Source of the DNA: Dendrobium chrysotoxum
Lineage: Eukaryota; Streptophyta; Magnoliopsida; Asparagales; Orchidaceae
Direction of reading: 5' to 3'
NCBI GenBank assembly: GCA_019925795.1
Contig: CM034304.1
Coordinates: 15,988,720-16,052,719 of the forward strand
Length of the DNA stretch: 64,000 nt
Position numbers and translations under genes: made by a program. Positions 21,600 to 33,890 of this stretch are shown in pieces; the first letter of the stretch is position 1; each line of letters starts with the position of its first letter. The notes beneath the pieces were generated by a model. The model did no database searches, was not told the DNA's origin, and saw only the letters and a program-made list of their open reading frames with translations.

Positions 21600-24240
21600 A
21601 ACCCATCTAACCATGAAGTACCAAATGAACATAATATAGTAGCCATAGTGATGAAAGTTTGTTAGGGATGTTAAGCCCTTGTGAACTAGTCCCGTGGCTA
21701 ACCAAGAGGGGGGGTGAATTGGTTATTTTAAAAATTCGTGAGCAAAACTAATTTAGAAAAATCTTTTTGAATATTTTAAAATAATTACAGTTTCATGATG
21801 ATGTGCAGATGTTCAACAATAACAGAATAATAATCACAATCACACAATCATCAACAGAAAAATAAATGTGGAAGATAATCAGAAAGAACATACCAAATTT
21901 TATAGTAGTTCGGTCAACTTGACCTAGATCCACTCCCCGGAGCCTCCCCTCTGGGTATTGCATTAACACTAAGTGACTCTCCTTCTGCTCCCACAGTAAG
22001 GTGGAGAAGCCTGTACAAAACTTCTTTCCACCAACCCAGTGAGGCAGAAAACCTGGACTCCTTTTTCTTCCTCCTGAAGCAGGCAGAGAACATGGACTCC
22101 TTTCACTTCCTCCTGAAGCAGACAGAGAACCTGGACTCTTTCGCTTCCTCCTGAAGCAGGCAGAGAACCTGGATCTTCTTGCGGATGATCCTTCCACAGA
22201 GACACCAGCAAGACAAGAGACGATGACCGAAGAAGACGACTCAGATCCTTGCTTAGAGTAACCTTTGTGAACATCTCACAAACTCCCTCTCACAAGATTC
22301 TCTCTCTCTCTCTTCCAAGCTCTCTCTCTCTCTCTCTCAAGGTTCTCTCTGGCAAGGAAACTGACAAAAGATCTCAACGATTGAACAAAAGAGATCTTAA
22401 ATAGGAGGGCTCAAAAATTGCCCTAAAATTCAATTTGATGGTTCTGTTCGTATAGCACGATCTCATATCGTACAGTACGATCAGTTTAAAAACAGTTTCG
22501 TCCAGTACAAATGTAAACGAACAGTTTATAAATTTTGGGAACATCGTACAGTATGATCCATAAATTGTAATAGACGATCCTTTTATTTCCAACTATTCGT
22601 ATGGGATGACCCATGGGACGAACAAAATCATCTTTGTTCATCATCCTGCACTGTGCTCTTCGTACATTATGATTAGTTCATTTTCAGAACATCGTCCTGT
22701 ATGATATAAATATCGTCCGGGACGATCAGTACAAAAAATTGTGGTTTCGTTTGGTATGATATATGGGATGAACGAAATCATCTCTGTTTATCGTATAGTA
22801 TGATTTTACATCGTATAATATGATTAAGTGTAATTAGGAAATCATAATTTAATTGCTTGATTACGGGGGATAATTTTGGCAAGATTTAAAATATTCGTAC
22901 AGTACGATCGTAATCGTACAGTATGATTAGTTCAAAAAATCAAAATTCAAAACTTACCAAAACAGTCCTGGCGGCTAGGGTTTTTCATGTTGAAATAAAT
23001 CGTACAGTACAATATGGATCGTACAGTATTATTAGTTTATAAACCTAATCATCCTGAATTAACTGTTAACCCTAGGTTTAAATGACAGATCGTACAGTAT
23101 GATTTTGTAAAAAAATTTAATTGAAGTAAAAAAATTTTAGCTCTCCCCCTGTGTGTGTGTGTAAGGTTACTTAGCTTGGAGATCTGTTACATTACACTTG
23201 ACTCAAGAAAAATGAAAAAGTATATTGAACCTAAAACATAAACAAACTGACTCGATCTTGAGCTGGCTTGAATTGCAATCCTGTGAACCTGAAAGGTTAG
23301 ATACTCAACCAGAAATAAAAAGATTTGCTATCATCAAAATCATAGTCCTTGAATCCAGATTCGCAACAAGTGAGTTATGGAAATATGATGTAGTTCGCCA
23401 ATTTGATAGCTCATCTGATGAGTGATGCATTGAGTAGACAAGCTGGGAGCAAGGTGACCGAGGAAGACAAACACTGATAGATGCTTCATAAGTTGAAGCC
23501 TCTATTATTCTAGGGAGCTATGGATTCATAAGCAGCTAAGACTAGTTATTGAGAATTGAAAAGATATTTGACATCATGTAGTGTACAGAGAATAGTAAAG
23601 TATTACTAGTAGTATTTTTTTTAAGGTAAAGTTGAAAGATGATGGATAGGAGAACAAATAGAAAAGTTTAGGGTAAGTTGAACTCACCGATTACATGGGA
23701 GGAGGTTATTAGCACTTTTAGATATTAGTTTGTACCTCCACCGGTATGATAATAGATGTAGGAGGCTTTCATGAGATAAGATTAAGGGAACAAGATTGTC
23801 ATATAATGTAAAGCTGAATTCATAGTGTAGCTTTGTATTCCCCTCAACTGGTTGGAACTGTAGAAGGAAAGTGTTACAAAGTTTTTAAGGGATTAAAAGA
23901 AGAGCTGAGGCATCCATTATTATTTATGAGGATTCAAGAATTTTTTTGAGTTGGTAGAAAGAGCCATATTAGTAGACAATGATTTTGTCATTTTTTAGTT
24001 CACATAAGATATGAGTAAAAAGAGATCAGGTGAAGAAGTAACTAGAAGAAAAAGTATTGAGAAGAAAAGCAAGTCTATTAATTTTAGAAGAGGATTTATT
24101 ATACCAGCTGGTTGTATGTTGGGGTGTCCTGTTGTGGTAGGAAGCTTATAGGACAGTGCTATTTGATTACATGACAACATTTCAGATATGGTCAGTACAT
24201 ACATAAGATGAATGATTGTACATAGAGAGATTAGGATTTA
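21600..24240 (+). pseudogene. gag: Ty3/gypsy gag, split by a solo LTR (dead)
   Basis: Ignoring the inserted solo LTR, the plus strand encodes a chromovirus-like gag in several frames. Landmarks are ALSRQAGS near 23430, HKLKPLLF and GAMDS near 23490-23530, ITWEEV near 23690, FVPPP near 23735, LVGT-EGKCYK near 23850, EELRHPLLFMRIQEFF near 23905 and ELVERAILVDNDF near 23950. A lysine-arginine-rich stretch follows. These correspond in order to the retrotransposon gag domain. No protease or RT is recognised further on. Stops and shifts are numerous. Confidence 0.78.
21652..23368 (-). mobile_element. Solo LTR of copia-type gag family, TSD AGTGA
   Basis: A single LTR of 1717 bp starts TGAAAG and ends CGCAACA. 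It is flanked by perfect 5-bp repeats AGTGA at 21647-21651 and 23369-23373. No internal region is present, so this is a solo LTR left by LTR-LTR recombination. It shows the family word near 21700 and a minus-strand TATTTAAG at 22396-22403. About a dozen TCGTACAGTACGA or TCGTCCGGGACGA palindromes lie between 22440 and 23110. Confidence 0.92.
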
Positions 24241-24648
24241 GAATAAATCAGTCAAGATAAGCATATAGATGGAGAGTTATATGATCTAGAATATTTAGTC
24301 AAGGCTCTGTGAGTGGAATAGATGGAAGGAATGTGAGTGGGAGTCAAAGGTGGCTCACACCATTAATAATGACTGCCCTAATTCGACCAAGGGTGTATGA
24401 CGTGAGTCTGTAGGAAGTGAGAGATGCACCTGAGAGGTCCACTAGTATAATTCTCTATTTTGAATGTCATTATTTATGATTTAAATGAATTGCATAATAT
24501 GTTATGTGACTGATTTATTAACATGTATACATTTGTGAGTGAATGATTACATAATTTAATTGATATTATTGATATGTACAATCATCAACATTTTTATTAG
24601 TTCATGATGTGAAATATCAAGGATGAATTTTTTTTAACTTGGTTAAAA

Positions 24649-24992
24649 TGTAATAACCCAAAATATTAATATAAATTAATGTGAAAATTTAAATTGCAAC
24701 ATTGTGCTGCTCTGTTATCTATTCTACAATAACCTAGATTATTGCATACACTGCTATAGCGTTTTGGTCTGTAGAATCATGATGCTAGACAATAAATGAT
24801 ATTTTTATGTATATTAAAATAAATATTCCTCACCACCTCATCAAACCCACTATTATTGTTACCTTACAGGGAAGAAAGGAGAGAAAGAAAGAAGGGAGGA
24901 GAAGAGGATACAAAGAGAAAGTTGAAAGAGAAGGTCTTATGAGGCATTTTTGTTCATCGAGTCTATTACAAAAGTTGCTCTAATAGTGGTAG

Positions 24993-24994
<2 letters not shown>
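24649..24994 (+). mobile_element. Ty3/gypsy LTR fragment (TGTAATAACCC type)
   Basis: Starts TGTAATAACCC, like the LTR at 26650, and carries the internal CTCACCACCTCATCAAACCC and GAAGAAAGGAGAGAA words seen at 33970-34020. It is cut by the TA microsatellite. Confidence 0.65.

Positions 24995-25083
<89 letters not shown>
24995..25083. repeat. (TA)n microsatellite
   Basis: About 44 uninterrupted TA units form the junction between the LTR fragment and a truncated gag. Confidence 0.95.
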
Positions 25084-25086
<3 letters not shown>

Positions 25087-25833
25087 CATAAATGCAATGT
25101 CTTAAGCTCCACCTTCTTCAAAATTGTTAGTATCAGAATCATCAGCTTTTTAAGGCTATCTCTTTTTCCCTTCTTTTATCATCACTATATGCATGTATCT
25201 GGTTAACTTTCTGCTCATATACTATTAGTGAACCGAGCAAATTATCAATAGAATGTGCATTTAAATCTTTTAACGATAATGTTACCATTGCCATGGCATT
25301 CCAAGATTTAGGCAAAAAACTTAAAATTATGTTCCCTTTTTTAGCATTATTTAATTCTCTTCTTAGAGCATGCAATGAAGTAATAAATGTCAGAAACATA
25401 TCCACTAGATTTCATGCGGTAGAGTTCATAATCATGCACTAAATTTTTATATGGGATTGCTTTACCTCTTTAGTTTCTTCATAAATAATGGAAAACCTAT
25501 CTCAATTTTATTTACCAGTGGTACAAGTAGAAACACACATATATAATCCTTAGACTTTGAAGCATAGAAAAAAATAGTTCAAGCCTTTAACATTTAGTTG
25601 TGTAAGTAATCTTGAAAATTCCAACCATTAAATGGAAGTTTACTCTTGATTCCATTTTCTACCCTGTGGGGAGGTGCATAGCTTACCTAAACTAAGTTTA
25701 ACATTATTAAATCTAAAGATCGAATAAATATAGCCATGCAAAGTTTTCAAAAATTGAAATAAATATTATAGAAAAGTGGAGGACAAGTAATATAGTATCC
25801 CTCCAATGTGTTCCAACTTCCACATTATGCTAT
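25083..25833 (-). pseudogene. gag: Copia-type gag (UBN2 family), truncated
   Basis: The minus strand from about 25833 reads NTLEGYYITCPPLF, then LNAHSIDNLLGSLIVYEQ near 25230 and REKEIALK. The C-terminal acidic stretch is cut at the TA microsatellite. The start codon appears as ATA and several stops are present. It is the same family as the gags at 14271 and 31366. Confidence 0.75.
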
Positions 25834-25892
25834 ATCTAGATCCACTTGAGGTTTTTAAGCCTGACAAATAAGAACCTTGTCTTGATACTAAT

Positions 25893-26350
25893 TGAAAGTA
25901 GTTTAATGTTAATCTAAACTGTGTGGCACACCCAAGGGGGAGGGGATAATTCATGTATATTAAAAAGTTTGAACTTTGAGCATAAGCTTTAATAAATAGA
26001 AATACCAATATTTTTTAATTTAAAATTTTGAGTAAGAATAATAATTAGAATAATTAACCTCCTCCTTTTTTAAATTTGATCAAAAATTAATAATCTTGCA
26101 AATAAAAACTATTTTGAATAAATTTTTTAAATTATTTTATTAAAAAATTAATATTAAGTGTACTAGCTTATAATATCAATATTTTTTTACAGATCATCAA
26201 ACTATCGGAAGTAGGAAATAAGATTGCAATAAAGTTCTTAATAATAAAAAGAACGTAAGTTGTTTTAGAGTAGTTCAATCAACTTGACCTACGTTCACTC
26301 CCTGAGTCCTCTTCTCAGGAATTTCACTATCTCCTTCTACTTCTAGCAAA
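25893..26350 (-). mobile_element. LTR fragment adjoining the 25083 gag
   Basis: Begins TGAAAG and carries a degenerate CACCCAAGGGGGAGGGGATA version of the family word. AGTAGTTCAATCAACTTGACC at 26270 matches the other LTRs. A decayed PBS (TAGTATCAAG) lies between it and the gag. Homology stops around 26345, and a matching right part may be the fragment at 35483. Confidence 0.6.
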
Positions 26351-26649
26351 GAGAAGAATGTAAAAACTATTATTATAGAAATAAGTCAACTTGATTCAAA
26401 CCTCATATGTGTTAAGTGTTTGTGATATAGGCTATCATGTGCTTATTAAAGTCTATAAGTGTGTGATTAAGTTAGAAAAGAATAAAAAAGCCAAGTGTAG
26501 AAAGCCTCTTGGGCATGATGTGGCACTGTACGTGGTGGCATCGCTCTCTTTATTTAAGAGAATTTTGTTGAGGAATAATAATGATGCTATGTATGGCACC
26601 ATTGCGGTGCTTCCCTCTTTATATTATAGTGATATTTTGGGAGCATTTC
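26350..26649. other. Unassigned segment with GCGGTGC words
   Basis: No gene. CACCATTGCGGTGC near 26598 resembles text at 28395-28450 and the reverse complement of 36290-36370. It may be a piece of an older element. Confidence 0.35.
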
Positions 26650-28116
26650 TGTAATAACCCAAAAGTGTAAAATAAATTTATTTGAAAAAAATGAAAATTT
26701 AGAAGTAGAGTGTTGTGGTGCTAGTCTACTAATAATATTTATATATATTTTGTTATGAATATCCCTACCTCCCCTAACTACCTCTCTCACACTAGTTGCT
26801 TAGCCAGAAAAAAATATTAAAGGAGGATAATAAGATAAAAGAGAGAGAATGATCTTTGGGTCATATTTGCCTGCCATTTCTATTACGAATTTTGTTCAAT
26901 TCGTTGTACGTAACAATCTTCTTACTTCAATTTTCAATTATTTGAATTTCTACATATTTATCTCTCCTAAATCTGTCAAAAATGTATTATATCATGATTT
27001 TATAAGCTTTCTCCGTATAACTTTACATATGTTATAGATTTGATTATTATGAATAATATGATATGATTTTATTATATTTTCACCGATTAAATATATGTAT
27101 AAGAATTTTTTGGTAAAATAAGTAGGGAAAAAGACATACTAGAAATGAGTTGAAAAGTGTTATACTATGATTTGACATGATAAGACTATAAGATAATATA
27201 TACTAAAATGATTTATATGATTGAGTTATGCAAGAATGTTTGTTACTTATCTAAATCTGATATGATGTATGAATATGATGTATTGATTGATATTATATAT
27301 ATGATATTATAACCTCATGTTATATCCTCAAGATTAATGTGATCCACTAATGGGAGTCAGTGGATGGGAATCGTAAGGAGTTGGAAATTGATTAGGAGTT
27401 ATAAGGAATTGGAGAAATATATTCACATGATTCAAGGGGAGTTATAAGGAGTACACTGATTGAGAGTCATAAGGGGTGACTGATTGGGACTTATAAATAC
27501 ATGAGCAAGATACCCTCTTTTGAATATCTGAATATTATTACTGATACTGATATTATACTGATATTAATATTATCGATACTAATTACTATTACTGAGTATT
27601 GTTACTATGACTATGACTAACAATGAGAATACTAATGTAGTTCTATTACTAATACCCAATATTGTTATTGATAATATGATTGTAACTAACAGATTGATGT
27701 GAGCTGAATGGATGATAAGATTGAATGGAATTAAATGTGATAAAGATTGACTGACTAACTATTTGATTAGAGTTTATGATGGAAGAATAAAATAGAATTG
27801 ATTGAGATATGATATGTTGTAAACTGATTATTAATACAGATAACCGGTATATATACATTGATGCATATATTTATTTATATAATTTATAGCATATTGTTCT
27901 CTTTTACATAGCATTTATTTTGGTTGTAAGATTTTGGTTACTTATTGAGCTATGTATTTATTACATGATTTTAGGTAAAGATAAGTATCCTATGATGAGG
28001 CTCCAAACACCATGCATAATTCTTTCTGTTGTTCATAAGAAATCGGTAAGTTATAGTTTAATGGCTATAATGAAAGACAGATGCAATTCTTCGAATGTAG
28101 ATCTCACGGCATGACA
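26650..28116 (+). mobile_element. Ty3/gypsy LTR (TGTAATAACCC...CATGACA)
   Basis: An LTR of about 1467 bp starts TGTAATAACCC and ends GGCATGACA, followed after AAA by a tRNA-iMet-type PBS. These termini are typical of plant Ty3/gypsy chromovirus LTRs such as Del/Tekay. No gag follows within 370 bp, so the interior is deleted. Confidence 0.72.
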
Positions 28117-28119
28117 AAA

Positions 28120-28131
28120 TGGTATTAGAGC
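28120..28131 (+). other. tRNA-iMet-type primer binding site
   Basis: TGGTATTAGAGC, 11 of 12 to the consensus, three bases after the LTR end at 28116. Confidence 0.75.
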
Positions 28132-28485
28132 AATAGTTATTAAAAGAATTAAAATATAACTAGATCTTATGAGTGGAATAAAGTGTATGAGCATAATAGG
28201 GATTTTGTTTTGCATGCATGAATACGAGTTGCACATATAATTTTTTTATGCATTTCATTTTAATTATTTGTTTAACTATTTGGCATTAAAAAATGAATCC
28301 AGTGCTATAATTTTGTGTTCTTTTATCCTTTGCTAAGGTAAGCTTTCTGAAACAATTTTTTTAATATGGATCTTAGGGTGTGACAGTTACGACGTTGGTG
28401 CAGGCATTGCGGCAATGTGCTCTCTATGTGGGAGTTTTTGGAATATTTGAGGGAGCAAAGTTGCTCTAGGAAAGAAGAAAAGATA

Positions 28486-29946
28486 TGAAAGTTCGATAGG
28501 AATGTTAAGCCCTTATGAACTAGTCCCGAGGCTAACCAAGAGGGGGGGTGAATTGAATATTTAAAAACTTTTTTAACAAAAAGAAATATCTTTTTAAATC
28601 TTGCAGCGGAAACAAATTAAATCAATAATAAAAAGATCAATCACAGATTTCACCCAAGTAGTTAATCGCAGTAAAATAAAATACGAAAAATAATCAGAAA
28701 GAACACACCAAATTTATAGTGGTTCGGTCCAACCTGACCTACATCCACTCCCCAGAGGCACCCTTTAAGTATTGCACAACACCTTTAGTGACTCTCCTTT
28801 AGCCCCCACAGCTAGGCGGAGAAGCCCTTACAAAATCACTTCCACCTTCCCCGGTGCGGCGAAGTAGCTGGGTCCTTCGACACCAAAGAGATCTTCTTCT
28901 TCCCAAAACTTCCTTCGAGATGACCCTTGAATCTGATGGTACTTAGGTGCAAGCTTGCTGGAGCAACCGTGTGAACCCCCTCACACTCCCTCGAAAATCC
29001 CCATTTTAAGGCTCTTCTCCCTCTCAAACTCCACCCTTTCCTCTCTCCCTTTCAAACTCTCTCTTCAAGTTTTCTCCAGAAGAAATGAAGCCTCAATGGC
29101 TGCCAAAGACACCTATCAAGTACCTTGAGAAAGCTTAAAAAGAGAGCTCCAAAAACCCTTCCAAATCAGTTCTGGCAGCAAAGATCGTCCAGGACGATCG
29201 CAGGATCATCCAGGACGATGTGCTACAAAAGACTGCTTCAAAAAACCCTAAAAATTCAATTCTACGGCCAAAGATCGTCCAGGATGATGTGCAGAATTTG
29301 ACCTGATAGTCCAGGATGATCACCTAGATGATCACCTGTATGATATGTTCAAATTTGCATAGATCATCCAAGATGATTAGAATATCAAATTAAGAAGATT
29401 TGATTGACTAATTACAGGAATAATTTAGGCAACATTTTCATAAATCATCCAGTACGATATGGATCATCCTGGATGATTAGACCATAAATAGAAACTTACA
29501 ATCTTGCCTGAATTATTATGGCGGCTAGGGTTTTAAGACAGTAATGGATCATCCAGGATGATATAAATATCATCTAGTACTATTAGTTCAATGAATAGAT
29601 CATCCTGGACGATCATAAATCATCCAGTACGATTTATTCAAAAGTTGAACTGCTGGTTTTGACTAGATCTTACTCCCCTGAGTATGTGTGTATATAGTCA
29701 CAAATGAGCATACACCCTTACAGGACTTGACTTAAGAAATCAAAAAGTACATCAATGCAAAATACAAATATTATCACATTAAAGCATATTCTACCCATTC
29801 TTGAGTCTTGAATCTTTCTTGGATTGATGCATGTTGTTCCTGAAATGTTAGTACACACAAATAAATATATATTCCAAATACTAGGAGATGTGAACCATAA
29901 TATTTGTTATCATCAAAATAAAAACTCGAGAGCCCGAGTTACAACA
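28486..29946 (-). repeat. 3' LTR of gag-only element (left copy)
   Basis: 1461 bp. The family word CTAACCAAGAGGGGGGGTGA lies near 28533. Palindromes such as GATCGTCCAGGACGATCG (29183) occupy 29180-29640, upstream in transcription sense of the probable TATA region near 29130. Confidence 0.9.
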
Positions 29947-29965
29947 ATCTCTCCCTTTTTGATGA
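29947..29965 (-). other. Polypurine tract
   Basis: The minus strand reads AAAAAGGGAGAGATTG immediately before the 3' LTR, as expected for the plus-strand primer. Confidence 0.7.
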
Positions 29966-30239
29966 TGGCAAATATTACTGGTTGGATTTGTAAATAAAAG
30001 TATTTTCTCCTAATCTCCCCCTCACTAAGAAAAGACTTTTAAAAATAGAGAGAAACACATTTTTTTATTTTTTTTATTAAAAAAAACCTACACAATACAA
30101 TACAAATATACTTCACAAATAGAACAATACTAATACAAATAAACTTCATGAATACAACAAATATAACAGTATATTCTCCCCCTTTGATATTATCAAAAAG
30201 AAGAGCAGAAAAAATAAAAATAGACTAAAAGATCAAAAA

Positions 30240-31160
30240 CAGTACCTGATCTGGTAAAAAAAAATTTTGAAATTTTTTTTTGAAATATTAATAATTTTCT
30301 TGTAATGAGAAAGTTACCCCTTAATTTTATTCAAAAAGCTAAGTAAGGCATGAATTGACTACTCATAAACCAGAAAGATTAGAAATTCAAAAATTGCTAA
30401 ATCAAGCTCAATTTTTTTAAAAAGGCTAAAGAACTTTTTAAGCCAATATCCAAATCAAGGAACAAATTAGATAAGGAAATAAAAATCTTTTCAAAACTTC
30501 TTTCATGAAATATATCTAATAGAAGATTAATGTAAAGTAATGAATCATAAATCATGATTTTCAAGCTCAAGTAATGAATCTATTGACAAGACATAAGAGT
30601 TTACTAAACTTTAGAGATTTACAAGAATGGAAGCTAACTTTTTATGGGCAAATTTTGTGCCTCTTTTTAATTTGGTGCACTTTGCGCATCTTTTAATTTT
30701 TGATACACTTTGTGTATCCTTCTATTTTTGGCGACATTGCACATCTTTTGATTTTTGATACACTTTATATATCCTTCCATTTTTGGCGACATTGCGCATC
30801 TTTTAATTTTTATAATTTGCCTCCTTTCTAAATCTTTAAAATTAGCAAACCTTATTCTTTTGATAAAGACGAACAACCAGAATAAGATAATCTTGAAGTT
30901 GGTTCAATAATTTACAAAAGATTCCTATGAGATAGGCAAAATATTAGGAGATGAAAAAAGTTTCAATTTCAAAATCCAATTTATAATTTGAAATAGATTT
31001 TGAATCAAAAGTGAAATAGCCTAACATAAAGAAATAAGATGGAGAGACAAAATCATGAGTTTCCTTCCTTTGCTTGATTTTAGAGAAATCAACCACAACT
31101 TATATAGAATTTTTTAAAAAATAAGAGGTAAATTTTCTATTTTTAGAAAATATGATCTTT
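30240..31160 (-). repeat. Non-coding module shared with 3390-4460
   Basis: The minus strand aligns by eye along its length with 3390-4460, the region after Tat pol. It occupies the place where pol would be in an autonomous element. Confidence 0.7.
30665..30815 (-). repeat. Hairpin minisatellite, second array
   Basis: Units GGTGCACTTTGCGCATC, GATACACTTTGTGTATCC, GCGACATTGCACATC, GATACACTTTATATATCC and GCGACATTGCGCATC follow each other. Each is a small inverted repeat of the same design as at 3877-4016. Confidence 0.75.
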
Positions 31161-31365
31161 AAAAAATAATTTTAAATTTTTAAAGTGTAAATAAAATAAA
31201 AAGTGGTATGTGTGTGTTGATCAGAGAAATAACTAAAACAACAAAGAAACTAATTTTTAAAAAATTTAAACGAAAAACAAAAATAATAATAAAATATAAA
31301 AAATACAATGAATAAATGTCACAAACAACAAAAGTAAAAACATAAAAATAAACACAAGCAAAATA

Positions 31366-32345
31366 TTAATTCATATCATCTCGCTCCAGATCTAATGATT
31401 CAGAAGCTAGGTCTGCCCAAGAGATTTTTTACTTTGCATTATTTGCCCTTATTACAATTTGCTTAGCTTTACCCTTTTCCTTTTCAGGAAGGGATTTTAA
31501 GTTCGGGCACTAATTTTTCATATGTCCAGATTTCCTACATCCAAAGCAAATAAGATCAAAAGAAATCTTAACAATTTTACCTTTTTTACCTTTGTTCCAC
31601 TTTTGTTGATGTTGATGCTTATGCTTTGAGTCGCTTTCATCAATGTCTTCAGCTTTCAGTACTATAGTTTCACCTGCATCCAAAAGCTTTTGACCTAAAT
31701 CTTGCTCGTAGGCAATGAGTGAGCCAATCAAATTATCAATAGAATATTCATTCAACTTTTTTGATTCACAAATAGAAATAACTTTGACATCAAACTTATC
31801 AAGCAGGCAACATAGAATTTTATTGATCTTTTTAAAGTTTGAAAATTTTTACCTAAAGCATATAATGATGTCACAATTTGAGTAAAACTAGTATACATGT
31901 CGAAAATTGTCTCATAAGATTTCATGCAAAAAAGTTTATAATCATGCATCAAAATATTTAATCTAGATTACATAATTTCACAAGTACCTTCATATATCCT
32001 GCATAATTTATCCTAAATTTCCTTGTCAGTAGTGCATGCAGATACTAACATATAATCATCAGAATTCAAAGCACAGAAAAAATAATTTAAATATTTAGCA
32101 TTCAATTAAGCATTAATTTATTCTGTTCTACTCTATTCAGAAAAAAGAATATCAATTTTAATTTCATCTATAATACGTGATGGTACAGAATAACCAGTTT
32201 GAATCATATGTCACATGTGATAATCTATTGATTTCAAAAAAGTAGACATACGGATTTTCTAAAAATCAAAAGTAATATTTTCAAATAATGGTGGCCGAGT
32301 GATTGAAGATCCTTCCGCAATATTACGATTACAAAAATTAGCCAT
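31366..32345 (-). pseudogene. gag: Copia-type gag with zinc knuckle (dead)
   Basis: It starts at 32345 with NRNIAEGSSITRPPLF (DUF4219-like) and continues through ILMHDYKLFCMKSYETIFDM near 31950 and EYSIDNLIGSLIAYEQ near 31720. It ends with a CX2CX4HX4C knuckle, CFGCRKSGHMKN-stop-C, near 31540. Gag would package the element RNA. At least one frameshift and several stops (one inside the knuckle) are present. It is the only coding region of the element at 28486-33885. Confidence 0.85.
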
Positions 32346-32379
32346 AGATCAAATTCAAAAGTTTTTCAAAACTTGATTT

Positions 32380-32403
32380 TATGAATCCTGCTCTGATATC
32401 ACT
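32380..32403 (-). other. Primer binding site of gag-only element
   Basis: The minus strand reads TGATATCAGAGC two bases from the LTR, one change from the tRNA-iMet complement. Confidence 0.8.
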
Positions 32404-33885
32404 TGAAAGTTCGATAGAAATGTTAAGCCCTTATGAACTAGTCTCGAGGCTAACCAAGAGTGGGGGTGAATTGATATTTAAAAACTTTTTTAATAAAAAG
32501 AAATATCTTTTTAAATCTTGCAGCGAAAATAAATTAAATCAATAATAAAAAGATCAATCACAGATTTGACCCAAGTAGTTAATCATAGTAAAATAAAATA
32601 CCAAAAATAATAAAAAAGAACACACCAAATTTATAGTGGTTTGGTCCAACCTGACCTACGTCCACTCCCCGGAGGCACCCTCCAGGTATTGCACTACACC
32701 TTTAGTGACTCTCCTTTAGCCCCCACAGCTAGGCGGAGAAGCCCTTACAAAATCAATTCCACCTTCCCCGGTGCGGCGGAGTAGCAGGGTCCTTTGACAC
32801 CAAAGAGATCTTCTTCTTCCCAAAACTTCCTTCGAGATGACCCTTGAATCCGATGGTACTTAGGTGCAAGCTTGCCGGAGCAACCGTGTGAACCCCCTCA
32901 TACTCCCTCAAAAATCCCCTTTCCAAGGCTCTTCTCCCTCTCAAACTCCACCCTTTCCTCTCTCCCTTTCAAGCTCTCTCTTCAAGTTTTCTCCAGAAGA
33001 AATAAAGCCTCAATGGCTGCCAAAGACACCTATCAAGTGTTTTGAGAAAGCTTAAAAAGAGAGTTCCAAAAATCCTTCCAAATCAGTTCTAGTGGCAAAG
33101 ATCATTCAGGATGATCGCATGATCGTCCAGGATGATGTGCTCCAAAAGACGGCTTCAAAAAACCCTAAAAATTCAATTCTGCCGCAAAACATCATCCAGG
33201 AAAATCGCAGAATCGTCCAGGATGATGTGCAGAATTTGACCTGATAGTCCAGGACGATCACCTGGACGATCACATGTACGATATGTTCAAATTTGCACAG
33301 ATCATCCAAGATGATTAGAATATCAAATTAAGAAGATTTGATTGACTAATTACAGGAATAATTTAGGCAACATTGTCATAAATCATCCAGTACGATATGG
33401 ATCGTCCTGGACGATTAGACCATAAATAGAAACTTATAATCTTGCCTGAATTATTATGGCAGCTAGTGTTTTGAGACCGTAATGGATCGTTCAAGACGAT
33501 ATAAATATCATCCAGTATGATTAGTTCAATGAACAGATCGTCCTGGACGATCATAAATCGTCCAGTATGATTTGTTCAAAAGTTGAACTGCTAGTTTTGA
33601 CTAGATCTTACTCCCCCTGAGTATGTGTGTATATAGTCACAAATAAGCATACACCCTTACATGACTTGACTCAAGAAATCAAAAAGTACATCAATGCAAA
33701 ATATAAATATTATCACATCAAAGCCTATTCTACCCATTCTTGAGTCTTGAATCTTTCTTGGATTGATGCATGTTGTTCCTGAAATGTTAGTACACACAAA
33801 CAAATATATATTCTAAATACTAGGAGATGTGAACCATAATATTTGTTATCATCAAAATAAAAACTCATGAGCCCGAGTTACAACA
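32404..33885 (-). repeat. 5' LTR of gag-only element (right copy)
   Basis: 1482 bp, collinear with 28486-29946. The palindrome region is 33090-33580. Confidence 0.9.
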
Positions 33886-33890
33886 AGATA

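Larger units (their letters stand above)
28486..33885 (-). mobile_element. Complete gag-only LTR element (copia-type gag), TSD AGATA
   Basis: Two LTRs (28486-29946 and 32404-33885) begin TGAAAGTTCG and end GTTACAACA. They are flanked by perfect AGATA repeats at 28481-28485 and 33886-33890. The minus-strand interior holds a PBS, a gag with zinc knuckle, about 1.4 kb of non-coding DNA and a PPT. No protease, integrase, RT or RNase H motif is present. The LTR pair differs by several percent by eye, so it is older than the element at 40315. It fits the class called TR-GAG. Confidence 0.9.

Noticed and set aside
26650..28385. LTR ending at GGGTGTGACA (28385)
   Set aside because: The end at 28116 is followed by a PBS and fits better; no target duplication supports 28385.
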